From Aldrovandia affinis (Eukaryota > Chordata > Actinopteri > Notacanthiformes > Halosauridae): DNA of 64,000 nucleotides. Within the stretch, counting starts at the first letter, position 1; the number at the start of each line of letters is the position of its first letter. The notes under the pieces were generated by a model. That model did no database searches. It had not been told where the DNA came from and worked only from the letters and a program-made list of their open reading frames with translations. Shown in pieces: positions 34,048 through 45,448 of the stretch. The DNA is taken from positions 1,362,001-1,426,000 of the forward strand of contig JAINUG010000134.1 of the NCBI GenBank assembly GCA_029706075.1, read 5' to 3'. The translations under genes and the position numbers were made by a program.

Positions 34048-34545
34048 ACTGTCAGTCGCCGATGGTTAAAAAACCCCAACATTCTTTGACGTCTGTCATC
34101 CTGGAATACTTTTCTAGGTTGTTTATTTTTATATTTAAGAAGTGTATTTTGCAATATGTGGAAAAAAGGACATCAGAAATCACATATGGTGGATTAAATA
34201 TGATGAGTTGACAGATCACTGAGAGACTTGAAATGTTTAAATGAGTTGACAGGTGTAAAATACACACAGTACAGTAATTATGTCCGCTGACAGCAGGTGT
34301 GTTCAGATTAAGAACTAGTCTGTTATGACATCATTAAACTATGAGGATCATATGCCTTAAAGGACGACAAGATCAATGAACCAAAGTGTTTTATTTTTTG
34401 CTTAAACAAAACTTTGGGGAAGTCTATGTATCTATATTATCATATAAAAATATATACAGTCAACTCCAAAAAGTTGACTGTATATATGTATCATATTATA
34501 TAATATATATATATATCATATTATATAATATATATATATATATAT
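34048..34545. other. AT-rich spacer with a fused Tc1-type terminus
   Basis: No gene is seen. A small palindrome at 34451-34486 (tatacagtcaact, loop ccaaaa, agttgactgtata) looks like two abutted ends of a Tc1-type element. (TA)n tracts follow up to the hAT element. The 71-78 codon frames opposite each other at 34.0-34.27 kb have no motif. Confidence 0.5.
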
Positions 34546-36003
34546 CAGTGACGGGCCGTGTATTTCACACCTAGGCCTTCAGTAGTGCTCTGTCTGAATC
34601 AATCCACCCCTCAATAACTATTTTATGGCTATAAAAGCCATCTTATTGTTATGTTTTGAGTGTCTGTTGGGTTTGTTTTTGCACTTTGTTTATTTATCTT
34701 TCTTCAGTCATGTTTCATTCTCATTCTGTCATGCACTTTGGGAAATTCTATGTTTCGGTTTTTCCGTCTTCGTTTCTAATCTCGTTTTACTTCCTTCTTA
34801 CTTTCTAATTACACTTTGTATATATTAGTTAGATGTATATAGGCTAGTACTAACCAACTAATCTACTAACATTAGGGATTTAGATTAAGTTACTAACACT
34901 ACTAATCACTAATTATCTCACGCTTCTAACTATCGCTGTCATTCTCTCTCGTCTCTATCGCTGTCATTCTCTCTCATGAAACATGACTGAAGAAAGATAA
35001 ATAAACAAAGTGCAAAAACAAACCGAACAAACACCCGTTGCCGTTGCATCGCAGATAGATAACTCGTGTATCCAGAATAAATGCCTTTACTGAAGAAACA
35101 AACCCGGGGTGCTACAGCTGCGACACACATAAAAAAGCATCAATAATAATAACCTCATAAAATTGCAATATTATTTAGGAAAATAGCAACATTTTACTCA
35201 CCAAAATCCTTATTATTTGTACACAAAATCCATCCTCCTTTCTTTCCTCAAAAAGAGTTCAATTACTCTGTTGTACAGATTATCCGTGTGTTTCAGTTCC
35301 ATCAAGAAGTTTCATCCTTTTCTATCGCCATCGAAGCTAATGCTGAAAGTCGAGCCTGCCCTGTCGTATTTCTGGCATAAGTTTTAATTCGCTTTATGGC
35401 TGAAAATGTCCGCTCAAATGTCTGAATCACAGACTGATGTTAATTATATTTTGTCCATGAATACTTATTAAATCATTCCAAATGGTCTGTTCGCTTCCTT
35501 TCATAGCTGTTCCCCTGGTTGCGCTGCATCCAGACGTGTATTTTCATATTAAAGCATTTAACCAATCACATTACATCATAGTCAGACACTCTCCATAGTC
35601 AGACACTATCCAATCAAAGGGTGTGAATACGCTGACGTTACCTAGGCCTTCTAGAAGGCCTTCGTGTCCCCAACTCAAAATCTGATTGGTTGAAGCAACA
35701 GTTTGATCAACACTTATTTTATGCTCCCAAGGCCTGCAGAACGGATTGTGAAGGCCTCCGGGCAGATTTATTTGACCCTGGCAACAAATGATGGCTGAAA
35801 TGTGATTGGTTAAATGCTTTAATATGAAAAAACACGTCTGGATGCAGCGCAACCAGGGGAACAGCTATGAAAGGAAGCGAACAGACCATTTGGAATTATT
35901 TAATAAGTATTCATGGACAAAATATAATTAACATCAGTCTGTGATTCAGATATTTTTTAGGCCAGCAGAGAAGGCCTTGCAGGCCCTGACGGCCCACCAC
36001 ACT
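34546..36003 (-). mobile_element. hAT transposon, internally deleted, with nested inverted repeats
   Basis: The left end is cagtgacgggccgtg. The right end ...ctgacggcccaccacact is its imperfect inverse. CAG-type ends and the encoded C-terminal hAT domain support the class. Both sides are TA-rich, so an 8-bp target duplication cannot be read with certainty. Inside are two inverted pairs: about 34665-34725 with 34965-35035, and 35421-35572 with 35799-35950 (about 152 bp per arm). Most of the transposase is missing, so it is non-autonomous. Confidence 0.8.
35214..35425 (-). pseudogene. hAT transposase C-terminal dimerisation domain (fragment)
   Basis: Minus-strand translation gives ERTFSAIKRIKTYARNTTG then QARLSALASMAIEKDET, the conserved hAT C-terminal dimerisation segment. 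After one frameshift come MELKHTDNLYNRVIELFLRK and ERRMDFVYK, ending at a stop (35214-35216). The zinc finger and catalytic core upstream are absent; the coding stops where the 152-bp inverted arm begins. The type resembles hAT proteins with a zf-TTF/ZMYM-like organisation, but too little remains to be specific. Confidence 0.82.
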
Positions 36004-36047
36004 ATATATATATATATATATATATATACTGTATATATATATACTGT
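36004..36047. repeat. (TA)n microsatellite
   Basis: TA-repeat tract with tactgtata motifs, between the hAT element and a Tc1 fragment. Confidence 0.9.
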
Positions 36048-36500
36048 ATATAAGTTGACTCCATAATTATTGAGACCCTTGATAAAGATGAGGAAAAAAA
36101 AAAATGTTTATATAAAATAAACAATACCGGTCAGGTTATGAGCTATATTGTATGCTCATAAAAATGGGAAAATTATATTATTTAATTTATTTATTTTGCT
36201 CTGAGAAAAAGAAATGATTTAACAAGTGATATATTTTTTTTCCCAAAAAAGTATTGAGACCCTTAATAATTATTTTTAATAAAATAAAATTAACATTTCG
36301 TTTTCTGTAGGTTTTATGAGATTGGTGTACGTATTAGGGGAGAGGGGGGGTGGGGTTTGACCAGTCCTCCATACAGAATCTGTCAAGATCCTTCAGATAT
36401 TTCAGTCCGTGCCTGTGTACAGCCCTCTTCAATTCAAACCACAATTTTCGATCGGGTTCAAGTTTGGAGACTGATATGGCTAAAATCAGCAATTACAGCC
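36048..36500 (-). mobile_element. Tc1-like transposon fragment (C-terminal transposase)
   Basis: The left end reads aagttgactccataattatt + gagaccctt, a known style of Tc1-type terminus, and gagacccttaataatt recurs at about 36257. On the minus strand, 36363-36480 encodes SPNLNPIEN, then after a frameshift FELKRAVHRHGLKYLKDLDR and FCMEDWS. NPIEN contains the last catalytic Glu of the DDE triad. The rest is missing. Confidence 0.8.
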
Positions 36501-38147
36501 AATAATTTCACCGAGCCACAATAACTTTTTTTCCACCACATAATCATATTATTTCAAATGTAGAAAACAATAAAATCTCAGAGGGGGGGGAGAGAAAGAG
36601 CCCATGCTGTGTGAAGGAGATGTCATTTACGTTCTCAGCCCTACAGGAGCTGTAGTCATGTGATACACAGTCCTTTCAATGCACGATTGTTCATCAGGCA
36701 TGTCTCCTCGTTCTCAGGAATCTGTGAGTTAAGATATGCATATATTAAAATATGCATAACATGCACGCCAATATAAGAATATTAGAAATGTATTTTATTT
36801 AAAGGACCAAAGATAGCCCAGTGGCAAATGAAAAGCGGCAGACTCTGCTCCTCGTCTCTCTCATTATGGGAAGTTCAAACACTCGAGTGACCGAAACAGA
36901 TGTCAGAGTTTGCGCAAAGCACTCTCCACAGTGGCCTTGAAGGAAGTGCAATGCCAGGCCTGCAAAAGATAAAATGTTGTTTAAAAAAAAAAATCTAAAA
37001 TAAAAAGGAATAAGAAAACAAAAAACCAAAGATTGAAAGAAAAATCAATATGGAGTTAAAAAGGAAAAAGGAACGCATGACCCTTTTCCGAGCCGCTGCT
37101 TCCGCCTAACATTGATCCCTTCCATGGCGATCGATGAAGCTCCGCGCCCCTCTCCAGCTGCCAGGTGAGGGCGCCAGGTGGGACCACAGAAGTCTTTGAC
37201 AAAGCCCTTAAACTATTGCATTGAGCCATGTGCTGGACTGACTGGTCGTAGCAGGTGTTATCCAGTATCACCGCCAATATGTCTACTATTCTCTAATTAT
37301 GGACTTCTACGTCAGCGTGTCTGTAACTACGCGTGCAATTATGAATGTGCACACATATTTATGTGTAGATTACAAATGCGCTCATGAGTGCACTTGAGTG
37401 CTTATTCATTTTTACAGTTTTTATTCATCCTGATCTTCTCACTGAGTTGACGGCCGCCAAATCTCTAAACGTTGGATGACTGTCATTGTAGCTCTGTCTA
37501 TCGCCAGTGCCACAAACCCTCTTTTGAGAGACTACATCATTACACAAACTGGCTCGACTAAGCTGACAGTTTCGAACAACCACTCAGCCATCCGCTCGCA
37601 CTTCACCCCCACCCGCATAAAAGGGGACGTCCAAAGAACTCGCTTCATTACTCGAATGAAACGGAAAGCCGCCTAATAGCACGACCGCGTGTTCAGCAGG
37701 ACGCAGATAACGAACAACTAAATTACGGCATCTGAGAGCTTTGATGTTGATGAGCAGGGTCGACTGAGCAATTTTTTCCTTCTCTCCCTGGTAATCTCAT
37801 ATTGCTACATTTAATTAGAGATTTGGCCGTGAAAATGTGCTCACTACATTATCCCCCTTCAAACGTGACAGAGGCTGGCATCGCTAAGAAGGCCGCTGGG
37901 TTGGTCATATGTATCGCCCCCAGCTGTTTCTCTCTCATTAGCAGTCCTGATCCAGAACACAAAGTTGTATAACGGGAGACTAGACCCCATGTGGACAATA
38001 TCGTACTTAATATTATCCACAGATAATTATGGTGCTCATACCACTGGTTTCAGCAGTTGGCTCCGTGATGCTCTTTTATGACACTATAGGCGCACTGTAT
38101 TTTTGGATACGCAACATTTTTACAATAATAAATACTTATCAAACATA
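36501..38147. other. No gene; possible conserved noncoding patch at 37.7-37.9 kb
   Basis: No coding signal is supported; frames of 66-76 codons have no motifs. At about 37070-37170 there is a CpG-bearing patch (gccgctgcttccgcc, gatcgatg). At 37740-37900 complex sequence includes taattagagatttggccgtg and other homeodomain-type sites, unlike the repeat-rich surroundings. Regulatory function is only a guess. Confidence 0.3.
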
Positions 38148-38312
38148 CACTGCCGGTCAAAAGTTTTAGAACACACCCACTTTCCAGTTTTTACTGAAAT
38201 TTAAACAGTTCAAGTCCAGTGTACCATTTCAGGTTATTCACTGGACTTGAACTGCTTAAATTTCAGTAAAAACTGGAAAATGGGGGTGTTCTAAAACTTT
38301 TTACCAGTAGTG
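38148..38312. mobile_element. Fold-back Tc1-type MITE
   Basis: The 165-bp element lies between TA dinucleotides (38146-38147 and 38313-38314). The left arm cactgccggtcaaaagtttt ... cagttcaagtccagtg pairs with cactggacttgaactg ... ctaaaactttttaccagtag, so nearly the entire element can form one hairpin with a ~15-nt loop. The arms match the terminal repeat of the Tc1-like element at 27785, its probable source of transposase. It carries no coding sequence. Confidence 0.95.
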
Positions 38313-38835
38313 TATGTTAATCAGTCTTTTGATATACTTTGCATAAGTCAAAGTCAGAAAGCCATGTCTCAGTCAATTCTCAGAAAGGATAGAGGGGAGG
38401 GGCACATTCAGTCAACTTACACATAAACACGCACAAATGTTTAACACATTTTGGTAAGTGTTGCATTGATTTGAGACGTACACATCTTCATAGACAAATG
38501 ATGTTCTCCAGTCTCAGGCCTTGGCCCTCAATCCTCAGCCAAAAAAGTCTCAAGTGTTGCCATCCAATCAGGTTTCCCCTGAAATGTGCCTCTTTGCAAA
38601 AGAGCAGCTCCTCTCGTTGATTGGAGACCTTCAGTCTGCCAATGCCAGCTGTGCATGAAGTGTTCTCCTCCAATGTGTTCTCCTGAACTGATGGAAGACG
38701 TTGCACCAATAGGACGGGCCTACAAGTAGAATTGTAGAAAGACAACAATAAGGGGAACAATATATATATTTTTAAGATGCACATGCACACACATGCATGT
38801 GCATGCAAGATAGGTCTAAACAGTTGGAACAGGAT
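38313..38835. other. No recognisable gene (38.3-38.8 kb)
   Basis: A 106-codon minus-strand frame (38488-38808) shows no motif. A short ca/tg-rich palindromic patch (acatgcacacacatgcatgt) lies at about 38780. Nothing else is seen. Confidence 0.45.
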
Positions 38836-39187
38836 TTTATGCCATTTAAATAAAAACAGGCTGGGTTAGGGTTGGGCGAAGGTTGGGCTGACCACCTGAC
38901 CTGAGCTGAGGAAGGCTGGGCTGGGCTCACCTTAGATGGCCAGGGCCTCTATAGGTTAGGTATAATTACGTTAGCAACCGGTAACATTAGTGACTTGCAT
39001 TATAAGTGTTAGCTAACCTAGTTATCTTGTAAACATTCTGCAAAAACTCAGCAAATCTAAATTCCCCAAATCACACAAACCAATTTAACCCTGATTATTT
39101 CTATGACCGACTGGCCATCTATCACAGCTCTGTCTGTGACCCATCTTTGTATAAGAATCTTTGCTTATAGTGAGATAGATAAAAGTA
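38836..39187 (-). repeat. Unclassified dispersed repeat, copy 2
   Basis: The inverted counterpart of 10218-10556, alike along its full length (ccatttaaataaaaacaggc, then gctcaccttagatggc, ctataggttaggtat and gagatagataaaa). The ends of similarity coincide in both copies, which suggests a defined element rather than a large duplication. Its class is unknown. Confidence 0.75.
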
Positions 39188-40855
39188 AATAGTAAATCGG
39201 CTTTTATGTATATCACACACAGGCAGCTTGTTGTTCAGGCCAGGGTTGACATCGTAGCTAGCTCACATGGCTTTCGATAGCATAGCAGCCTGCTAGGTCA
39301 CTCGGTTTTAAAAACTGACATTCACATTTTAAAAAAGTGAATTTAATACTGTTTGAGGCAGTATTACAATTTTGAACAACTTGTGTTGTTATCATTATTT
39401 ATGCATTTTTCCAATACAGTACCTATCATTTGTCATGCTCATGACGTTGAATTTTAACTTTAATTTGAGAGAGAGAGAACAGCACATGTAGACAGCTGTG
39501 TTGAACGCTATTAGATACTCTAATTCTTATGTTATAATTCTTTATTTTACGTCTACAGACAATATAAAAGCCTCCATCTGAACAATGAACAATGAATTTC
39601 TGAACAATGAATGTCATTTCACAAGCTTGCTGTAATCACACCCTTATTACTAATAGAACACAAAATGCATTTAGTCATTAGCATTAATTGAAATGTTAAC
39701 ACATACGAATGGGGTGTTGGTAACAGGGGAAAACATATGATTAAAGTGCAAATGTTCTTGTTAAAATAGAATACCAGTCCCTCTGAATAATATAGAAATA
39801 CAAAATGTCATGTTTGTAATGATGAAAGAAAGCTGAAATGAAGAAGATGAAAAAACATTTGACAAGAATTGGCAGAGAAATGGCCCTGTTGTTTTCTGAG
39901 GAGAAAAAAAAAACATTTCAAAGACCCTCATGAGCTATAGAGGCTACTTTGTGGGACAGAACAGAGGGAATTGTTATAACAGTTTTTGTAAAGACTGTCT
40001 CGAGACAATAAAAAACACTGTCAGTCAGTATCCACACCCTGTGGAGGGATAAAGACATAAAAAATCATTCCACTTTTGGCCTGAGCCTCCATTACTTTAG
40101 TTTTTTTGTAAACTTCTCTTCTGAAATAGTTGGTACTGACAGGCATACACAACAATTACTTCTTCGCTGGAGAAAGTCCAAAATAATATCCCAACTCTGC
40201 AGTATTAAGGAAATATTTGCACTGTGTGTGTGGGAGGGGGCCAGTGTGGCTCTCTCTGTGAGAAACAACAGTGTGAGTGCCTTTCTCTGGATAATTCAGA
40301 TGTTGTATTTGAAATACTTTAGCTTTTTAGACACCAGTACATTTAGCAGATTACTAACAATTGTTAACAAAACCTCTGTTTTCACCAATATTCTGAACAA
40401 AGTATACAATTTCTATTTTTGATGAGTAAAATGTCTGATTGAAAAGATGTGCAGGAGTATTTTTTACTGGCATTAAGTAGTAGTATATGCATCATCATGT
40501 ATCATCATTGTGAATCAATGAAACGACATCAAAATGACTTCTATATTTATTACATAAATATAATAGTATTGAAATCATAGAGTAGAGTGAATGGAAAAGT
40601 TTTAATTTAAATCTTGGAATGAAATTAAAACTAGAAGCACTATGATGTTTTTCAGGCGTTTGGTGATTATAAAATTTAAATAACTTTGCCATTGGGACAG
40701 TCACATCAGCCCCAGTCCCTCACTCTTCTTAAATATGTTTTTATTTGTATTGACTCAGGTGTAGTGGAGCTCAGAAGGCGTGGGTTAAAGTTGAGCATGT
40801 GAGCGTCCGCTGCAAAGGGTGACATCGAGAAGAGTATGATTAGTTCCCAGAGTTG
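39188..40855. other. No recognisable gene (39.2-40.9 kb)
   Basis: AT-rich DNA. Short frames (up to 69 codons) have no motif, and there is no classifiable repeat. Confidence 0.5.
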
Positions 40856-40978
40856 GGGACTTGAGTCTTTAGCTCAGCGAGCTAATCGTCTGTCTTGTCA
40901 TGTCGAGATCCTCAGTTCAAAACTCGCTGCAGGCAGAACCAACCCCGTTAAGTATGCACGCTTATTAAAAAAAAAAAT
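40856..40978 (+). repeat. Possible tRNA-derived SINE fragment
   Basis: A tRNA-like head contains tagctcagcgagct (D-arm and A-box-like) and cagttcaaaactcg (T-arm and B-box-like) at a spacing of about 45 nt. It is followed by a short body and a poly-A run (40967-40977). The anticodon arm does not fold well, so a functional tRNA is unlikely. A degenerate SINE is the better explanation. Confidence 0.4.
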
Positions 40979-41930
40979 CGCTTTACATTTCTTCTCACTT
41001 TACATTCATACACGTACAGTATATGTTTTTGTCAAAACATGGATACGTGCACAGGATCTGTATAGCCTACTATAGACTAATACATCACCCACTGAGAAGA
41101 AGAGACCATGTCAGGTCGGCAGGTGTACATAAAACAAAACCCAAGAATCCTGTCTCAAGTGCCACCGACTTTTCTGTTGGAAATGCACCAAGAGCATCAC
41201 ACAAATTTTGATGTATGTTGCCTCCAAGTAGGGAACTGAAGCACATATTGCCAGTATTATCAAGGAATGACTTCTGGAATATTTTATATCGACACTTATA
41301 TTGACTTATACATATATTGCATTTTTTAAATAGCTTTACATCTATTCATTTTTTTATATATGATCAATGTGCATCAAATATGCACACAGAATATTTAAAG
41401 CCTACTATAGACTATAACACATAGTCTATTGACTTTTCTGCATTCAAAATGTCTGTTTATGTAGGCTACATTTTATAATGCTGTTCTTGTTTTATATTTG
41501 TATTTAAATTTGCCTTTTTTCCAAAAAAGTGTCTCTCTTGCTGATCGGTGTCATATCACTGTTATATTTTAGTCAAAGATAACTGCAAATACAATTGTCA
41601 TTTTTGTAAGAATAAAAAAGAACATATTTTATGTTCTTTTTTATTCTTACAAAAATGAGTACACAGTATAAAAAGTACATGTGGTAGCATGCAATAAAGT
41701 CATTAATATATTATTCCACTTGTGGAAAGAAGACGTTTCTTAAGACCCACCTGAACAAAACCAAAACATTATTTTTCAGATGTGCATGTTCAGGCATGTA
41801 CTAAATGGAATCATTACCGCTTTCAATGTCAATGCCCAAAAGGCACTGGTTGGAATCTTCTTGTGTGCCTGGAAGCCTGACACTTCTTGTGTCAAACTGC
41901 TGTTGTTAATGATATGTTGTGTATGGTGTA
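40979..41930. other. AT-rich spacer containing a perfect palindrome
   Basis: No gene. The notable content is a 61-nt perfect hairpin at 41598-41658, listed separately. Otherwise nothing is recognised. Confidence 0.5.
41598..41658. repeat. Perfect 29-bp inverted repeat with 3-nt loop
   Basis: The left arm runs 41598-41626 and the right arm 41630-41658, separated only by ttt. Every base pairs (catttttgtaagaataaaaa continuing gaacata, and its exact complement). The outer neighbours do not pair, so the arms end sharply. This is much longer and cleaner than the chance palindromes elsewhere in the window. Confidence 0.97.
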
Positions 41931-42149
41931 TTATTCCTTTCTCCAGATCAGGGATATGAATGGTTTGGGGTTATAGGCCAGATAGGGGTACAGGCAGATT
42001 GTGAGTTTGGGTGTTTGATTGGCAGGTAGAGAGGTAATGATTTGTACCTTGTCACGGAGCTATATTGGGGAGCGTGATGCTTGTTCAGCCAATATCTATG
42101 AGGGAGATCCATCAGAATGTCCTCTTAACCACTTAACAGGTAAGAACTG

Positions 42150-43345
42150 AGGTTCATATGAGATGTGGTATTTGAGGAGGTTTCGGGAAGAGAGGCCATT
42201 GTGTGTTTTTAGTTTCTGTAAGGTTTTTTTTCAGTTGGATTCTGGGTTATTTGGGTTTCCAATATAATTTGGTGAGCTTTGTCTAACGAGGCAAACCATT
42301 TGGAGTTAGGGATGAGTGGTATCGTTGAAAATAAATAGTTGATTTTGGAGCAGGTGGGACATTCTGATGGCAGAAATTTCCCCCAGAAGTGAGAGTGGGA
42401 GTGCTTCCCTTCTGTCGAGTGTATTAGGGACTGTTTCAGAAGGGGCATGTAATTTAATTTGTATAGGTCGGACATTTTGGCAGTGATTTGGATACCAAGG
42501 TATTTGATTTGAGAGGTCCATCTGAACGGCGGGACCTGGGCAGCAGCATCCCAATTGAATTTTGTTTAATGGTAAAAAAATCACTTTGTAGCCAGTTATG
42601 TTGCCGAAATCCGTTATAGTTTAGGAATATAAGGATTGCTGGGAGGGTTTTATTCAGATTTTGAATGTAAAGTGATGTATCGGCTGCATATAGGCTAAAT
42701 GCTGATATTCTGCCCAATGAAGCATACTAAAGGTTAAATAAATAGTGAGAATAGCAGGGGTGACAGGGGGCATCCTTGCCTTGTGTCGTGAGCAGGGGCG
42801 AATGCTTTTGATATTGTCCTATTTGTAATCACAGCGACTGGTGGAGACTTATAGATAACTTATATCCACTTCATGAAGTGCTGTCCGAAACATATTGCAA
42901 AACAGAGAAATGGAAGGGTCAGTCGACTCTCCAGTTGTCAAAGGCCTTCTTTGCATTCAAACTGACAACAACAGAGGGTGTCTTGGATTTTTAGAGATAT
43001 GGATTACGTTGAATAACCACCAGGGTCATGGGAGTGTCTGCCTTTAACGAAGCCAGTCTGAGCAGGGTGGATTATTTTAAGGATAACTGCTTCTAGTCTG
43101 AGAGCTAATGTTTGGCAGATTATCTTAAATCTGGCATTTAAGAGGGATAGAGGCCTATAGCTGGAGCAGAGTGATTTGTCCTTTTTTATTTTTTTATCAC
43201 ACCTATAAGTGTGGTGTTCATGTTATGGGGGAGCTTAGACATTTCTGTGACATTGTTAACCATTCTAAAAACATAGGTGATAGCATTGACCAGAAATGTT
43301 TAGAAAAGTGTATTGGAAGACCATCTAGTCCAGGAAAGAGTTCAT
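42150..43345 (-). pseudogene. L1-like LINE reverse-transcriptase remnant
   Basis: Minus-strand translation from right to left follows the order of L1-clade RT proteins: PGLDGLP-HFSKHFWSMLSP (about 43270-43340), then SSYRPLSLLNARFKIICQTL and HPAQTGFVKGRHS (about 43000-43175), then ISAFSLYAADTSLYIQNLNK and a KTLPAILIFLN stretch (about 42620-42717), and DLYKLNYMPLLKQ with LPLSLLGEISAIRMS (about 42360-42475). The catalytic YADD box reads YAAD, losing one Asp. Frameshifts and stops are many. Faint similarity may continue to about 41940. It is an old dead insertion. Confidence 0.85.
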
Positions 43346-44429
43346 ACTATTTGTATCAGAGATACCAGTGCACAGGTTTGTAAAGGTTGTCATTGATTCC
43401 CTGTTGGTTGCATGTACTATTATCCATCTTCCATCTTTAATTACATTGATGGCTGATTTTCCTAACTGATATTCCAGGCATCCCAATAATGTAATGTACA
43501 TAATATACATGGGAAATGGATTCATGTAAATATGTCTGTGTGTATAACACGGTGTATTCTGTGAAAGAGAGAAAACATATTTTGAATCTGCTGCAGCTGT
43601 CACAGAACTAGAAATAATGTACAGTTCGCACACGCGGCAAAGAACAAAGGAAGGCATGATTCTTTACATGATTCAGTTTTATGACTGCTAGTTTTTTTCT
43701 TCTGTTGGCCATCCAGTGCATCCTGTGGTGAACTTTTGTAACGTTTGACTGTGTAGGCATGACTCATTGTTGGTCACAAACCGCTTACACCATGCTAATG
43801 ATGAGGTTGCAAGTCCATCAATGATTTTATGAAAGGAGGGGGAAAGAAAGAGAGAGAAAAATACAAGTTTTGGATGCCCATTGTGAACATCAGCTTCCGT
43901 CCAATCGAAGCTAAGCATGAGATATCTTTGTGCACCCCATATGTCCCACTCCAGCAGTTTCTTAGGGCACAATGGTTCATGTGAAGTACTATGAGAACCT
44001 CAGACACATGTACTCATTTTTTTTTAATGAGAGGTTGTCATGAGCTGTTTCTTTAAGGGAAAACCACGACATTGAGCGTGATGAAAAAGCACTTTGTAGC
44101 TCCACGCGGCTGAACAACGCCAGAACAGAATTCGCGTGCCTCCGCAGTAATGATACACTGTCTTCTGGAACAAACGCTGCCAGTTCGCCATGTCCAATAG
44201 ACATTCTTTTTTAGTCTGTTTCCCTAATCAGGGAACAGACTCTGGAATATTGTCTGTTCGGGGGGCATTGCTTGAAGAATGAAACTTCAATCACAAAGCG
44301 TGAAAACAAGTGAAATAAATATATTATTGCATGACTAATCTGCCTTTGACAACTGAGTGACCCCAGACAGGAGGTGTTTGAGTTTGGGGCTCAGTTCTTG
44401 GGTTTTGCTAGCAGGCTGTCACAGCTCTA
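43346..44429. other. No recognisable gene (43.3-44.4 kb)
   Basis: Minus-strand frames of 70-110 codons (43325-44204) show no motif. No repeats are recognised. Confidence 0.45.
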
Positions 44430-44770
44430 GACTAGCCCTTTCAGTAGTCGGATTGGACATGCTAGTGCCGCTAATAGGCAAACTACTGAAGACAACCGAA
44501 GCTTGACGTGCCCACCCCCAGACTCCTGCAGGTTCACGTGGTCTGAATTTAGCCGGGACGTCTGTCCAGCCTCAGTCAGTCCGACATTACAGGGACGCGT
44601 AAAATCAACTGGATAATTACTTGCTCTCCGCTGCACTTACCGCAATGAGTAACGGTGCGGAGTCGTGCGTTTCAACGCAGTTGAGATGAACGCACGTTGT
44701 CTTTCAGGAACCGCGAGAAGCGCCACGGCAGATTGAACCCGGGGATAATTGTTTGGGTTTTCATCGCTAG
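44430..44770. other. CpG-rich patch, possible regulatory or exonic sequence
   Basis: About 25 CpG dinucleotides in about 340 bp, far more than in the flanks. A pyrimidine tract ends in cag at 44701-44708 (gttgtctttcag), followed by gaaccgcgagaagcgccacg. A short frame starts at the ATG at 44646 (MSNGAESCVSTQLR) and then stops. This could be a first exon, a small CpG island or a conserved element. No protein homology is visible. Confidence 0.3.
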
Positions 44771-45192
44771 CGGGTCTCCCATTACTGCATAAATATATTC
44801 CGCTTCCATTTCAAAAGGTAAACCAGGAACACAAAGTGCTGTCGGAAAGCCAGAGAAAAGGAGAGCTTTGAAGCTCCAAGGATGTCTCATCGAATAGGAT
44901 GTGGTAAAAGAATACATAATATTTGCATAGCAGAAGCCTGTTATCCAGGCCAACTCGGAAAGCTTACGGTTATACACATCCCATAATCCATTTATACAGC
45001 TAGTTTTTACTGGAGCAGCTGAGGTAGATACGGTAGAATGAGCAGGGTCCCGAATTGAGAACAGTCAATGCTGTAACCCCGAGTTCTGACACGCCCGTCA
45101 CACATATTGTTAATGCCATTAGTTTTTCTTTTGATCCTAGACGCAATGCATTTATGATCTGAATTGCCCTGAACTGTAATACATAATATATA
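44771..45192. other. Spacer with a SINE scrap
   Basis: About 44978-45020 (ataatccatttatacagcta + gtttttactggagcag) matches the body of the SINE at 6035-6250. The rest is unrecognised. The 101-codon minus-strand frame at 44672-44977 has no motif. Confidence 0.45.
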
Positions 45193-45448
45193 CAGGTAAC
45201 TGCCAAAAGGCAGCCAAGAGGTAACACTTGGAAGCCCGGGGCAGATTTGGCATAGACTCTCAAAGGACCTGGACCTCTATTGGGGGGATACAAATCACTC
45301 AGAATAGCTTTGTATTTATTGCCAGTTATCTTGCCCTCTAAGGGGTTGAGTGGACCAAACCATGCCAGGGAAATGTACCCCACACCATAACAGAGCCACC
45401 AGAACCCTTGATTTACTCAAGTGTTTCCTTTATTTTGGCAGTTACCTG
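45193..45448 (-). mobile_element. Tc1-like transposon deletion derivative
   Basis: A 256-bp element starting caggtaactgccaaaagg after a TA (45191-45192) and ending tttattttggcagttacctg, now followed by CA instead of TA. The inverted ends are a recognisable fish Tc1-type terminus. The minus-strand interior (about 45265-45405) encodes part of the transposase, SGGSVMVWGTF-like followed by PLEGKITGNKYKAILSDLY. The helix-turn-helix part, the second Asp and the final Glu are all missing. Confidence 0.88.

Noticed and set aside
41598-41658. MicroRNA precursor
   Set aside because: Arms pair perfectly and the loop has only 3 nt, unlike typical precursors with bulges and larger loops.
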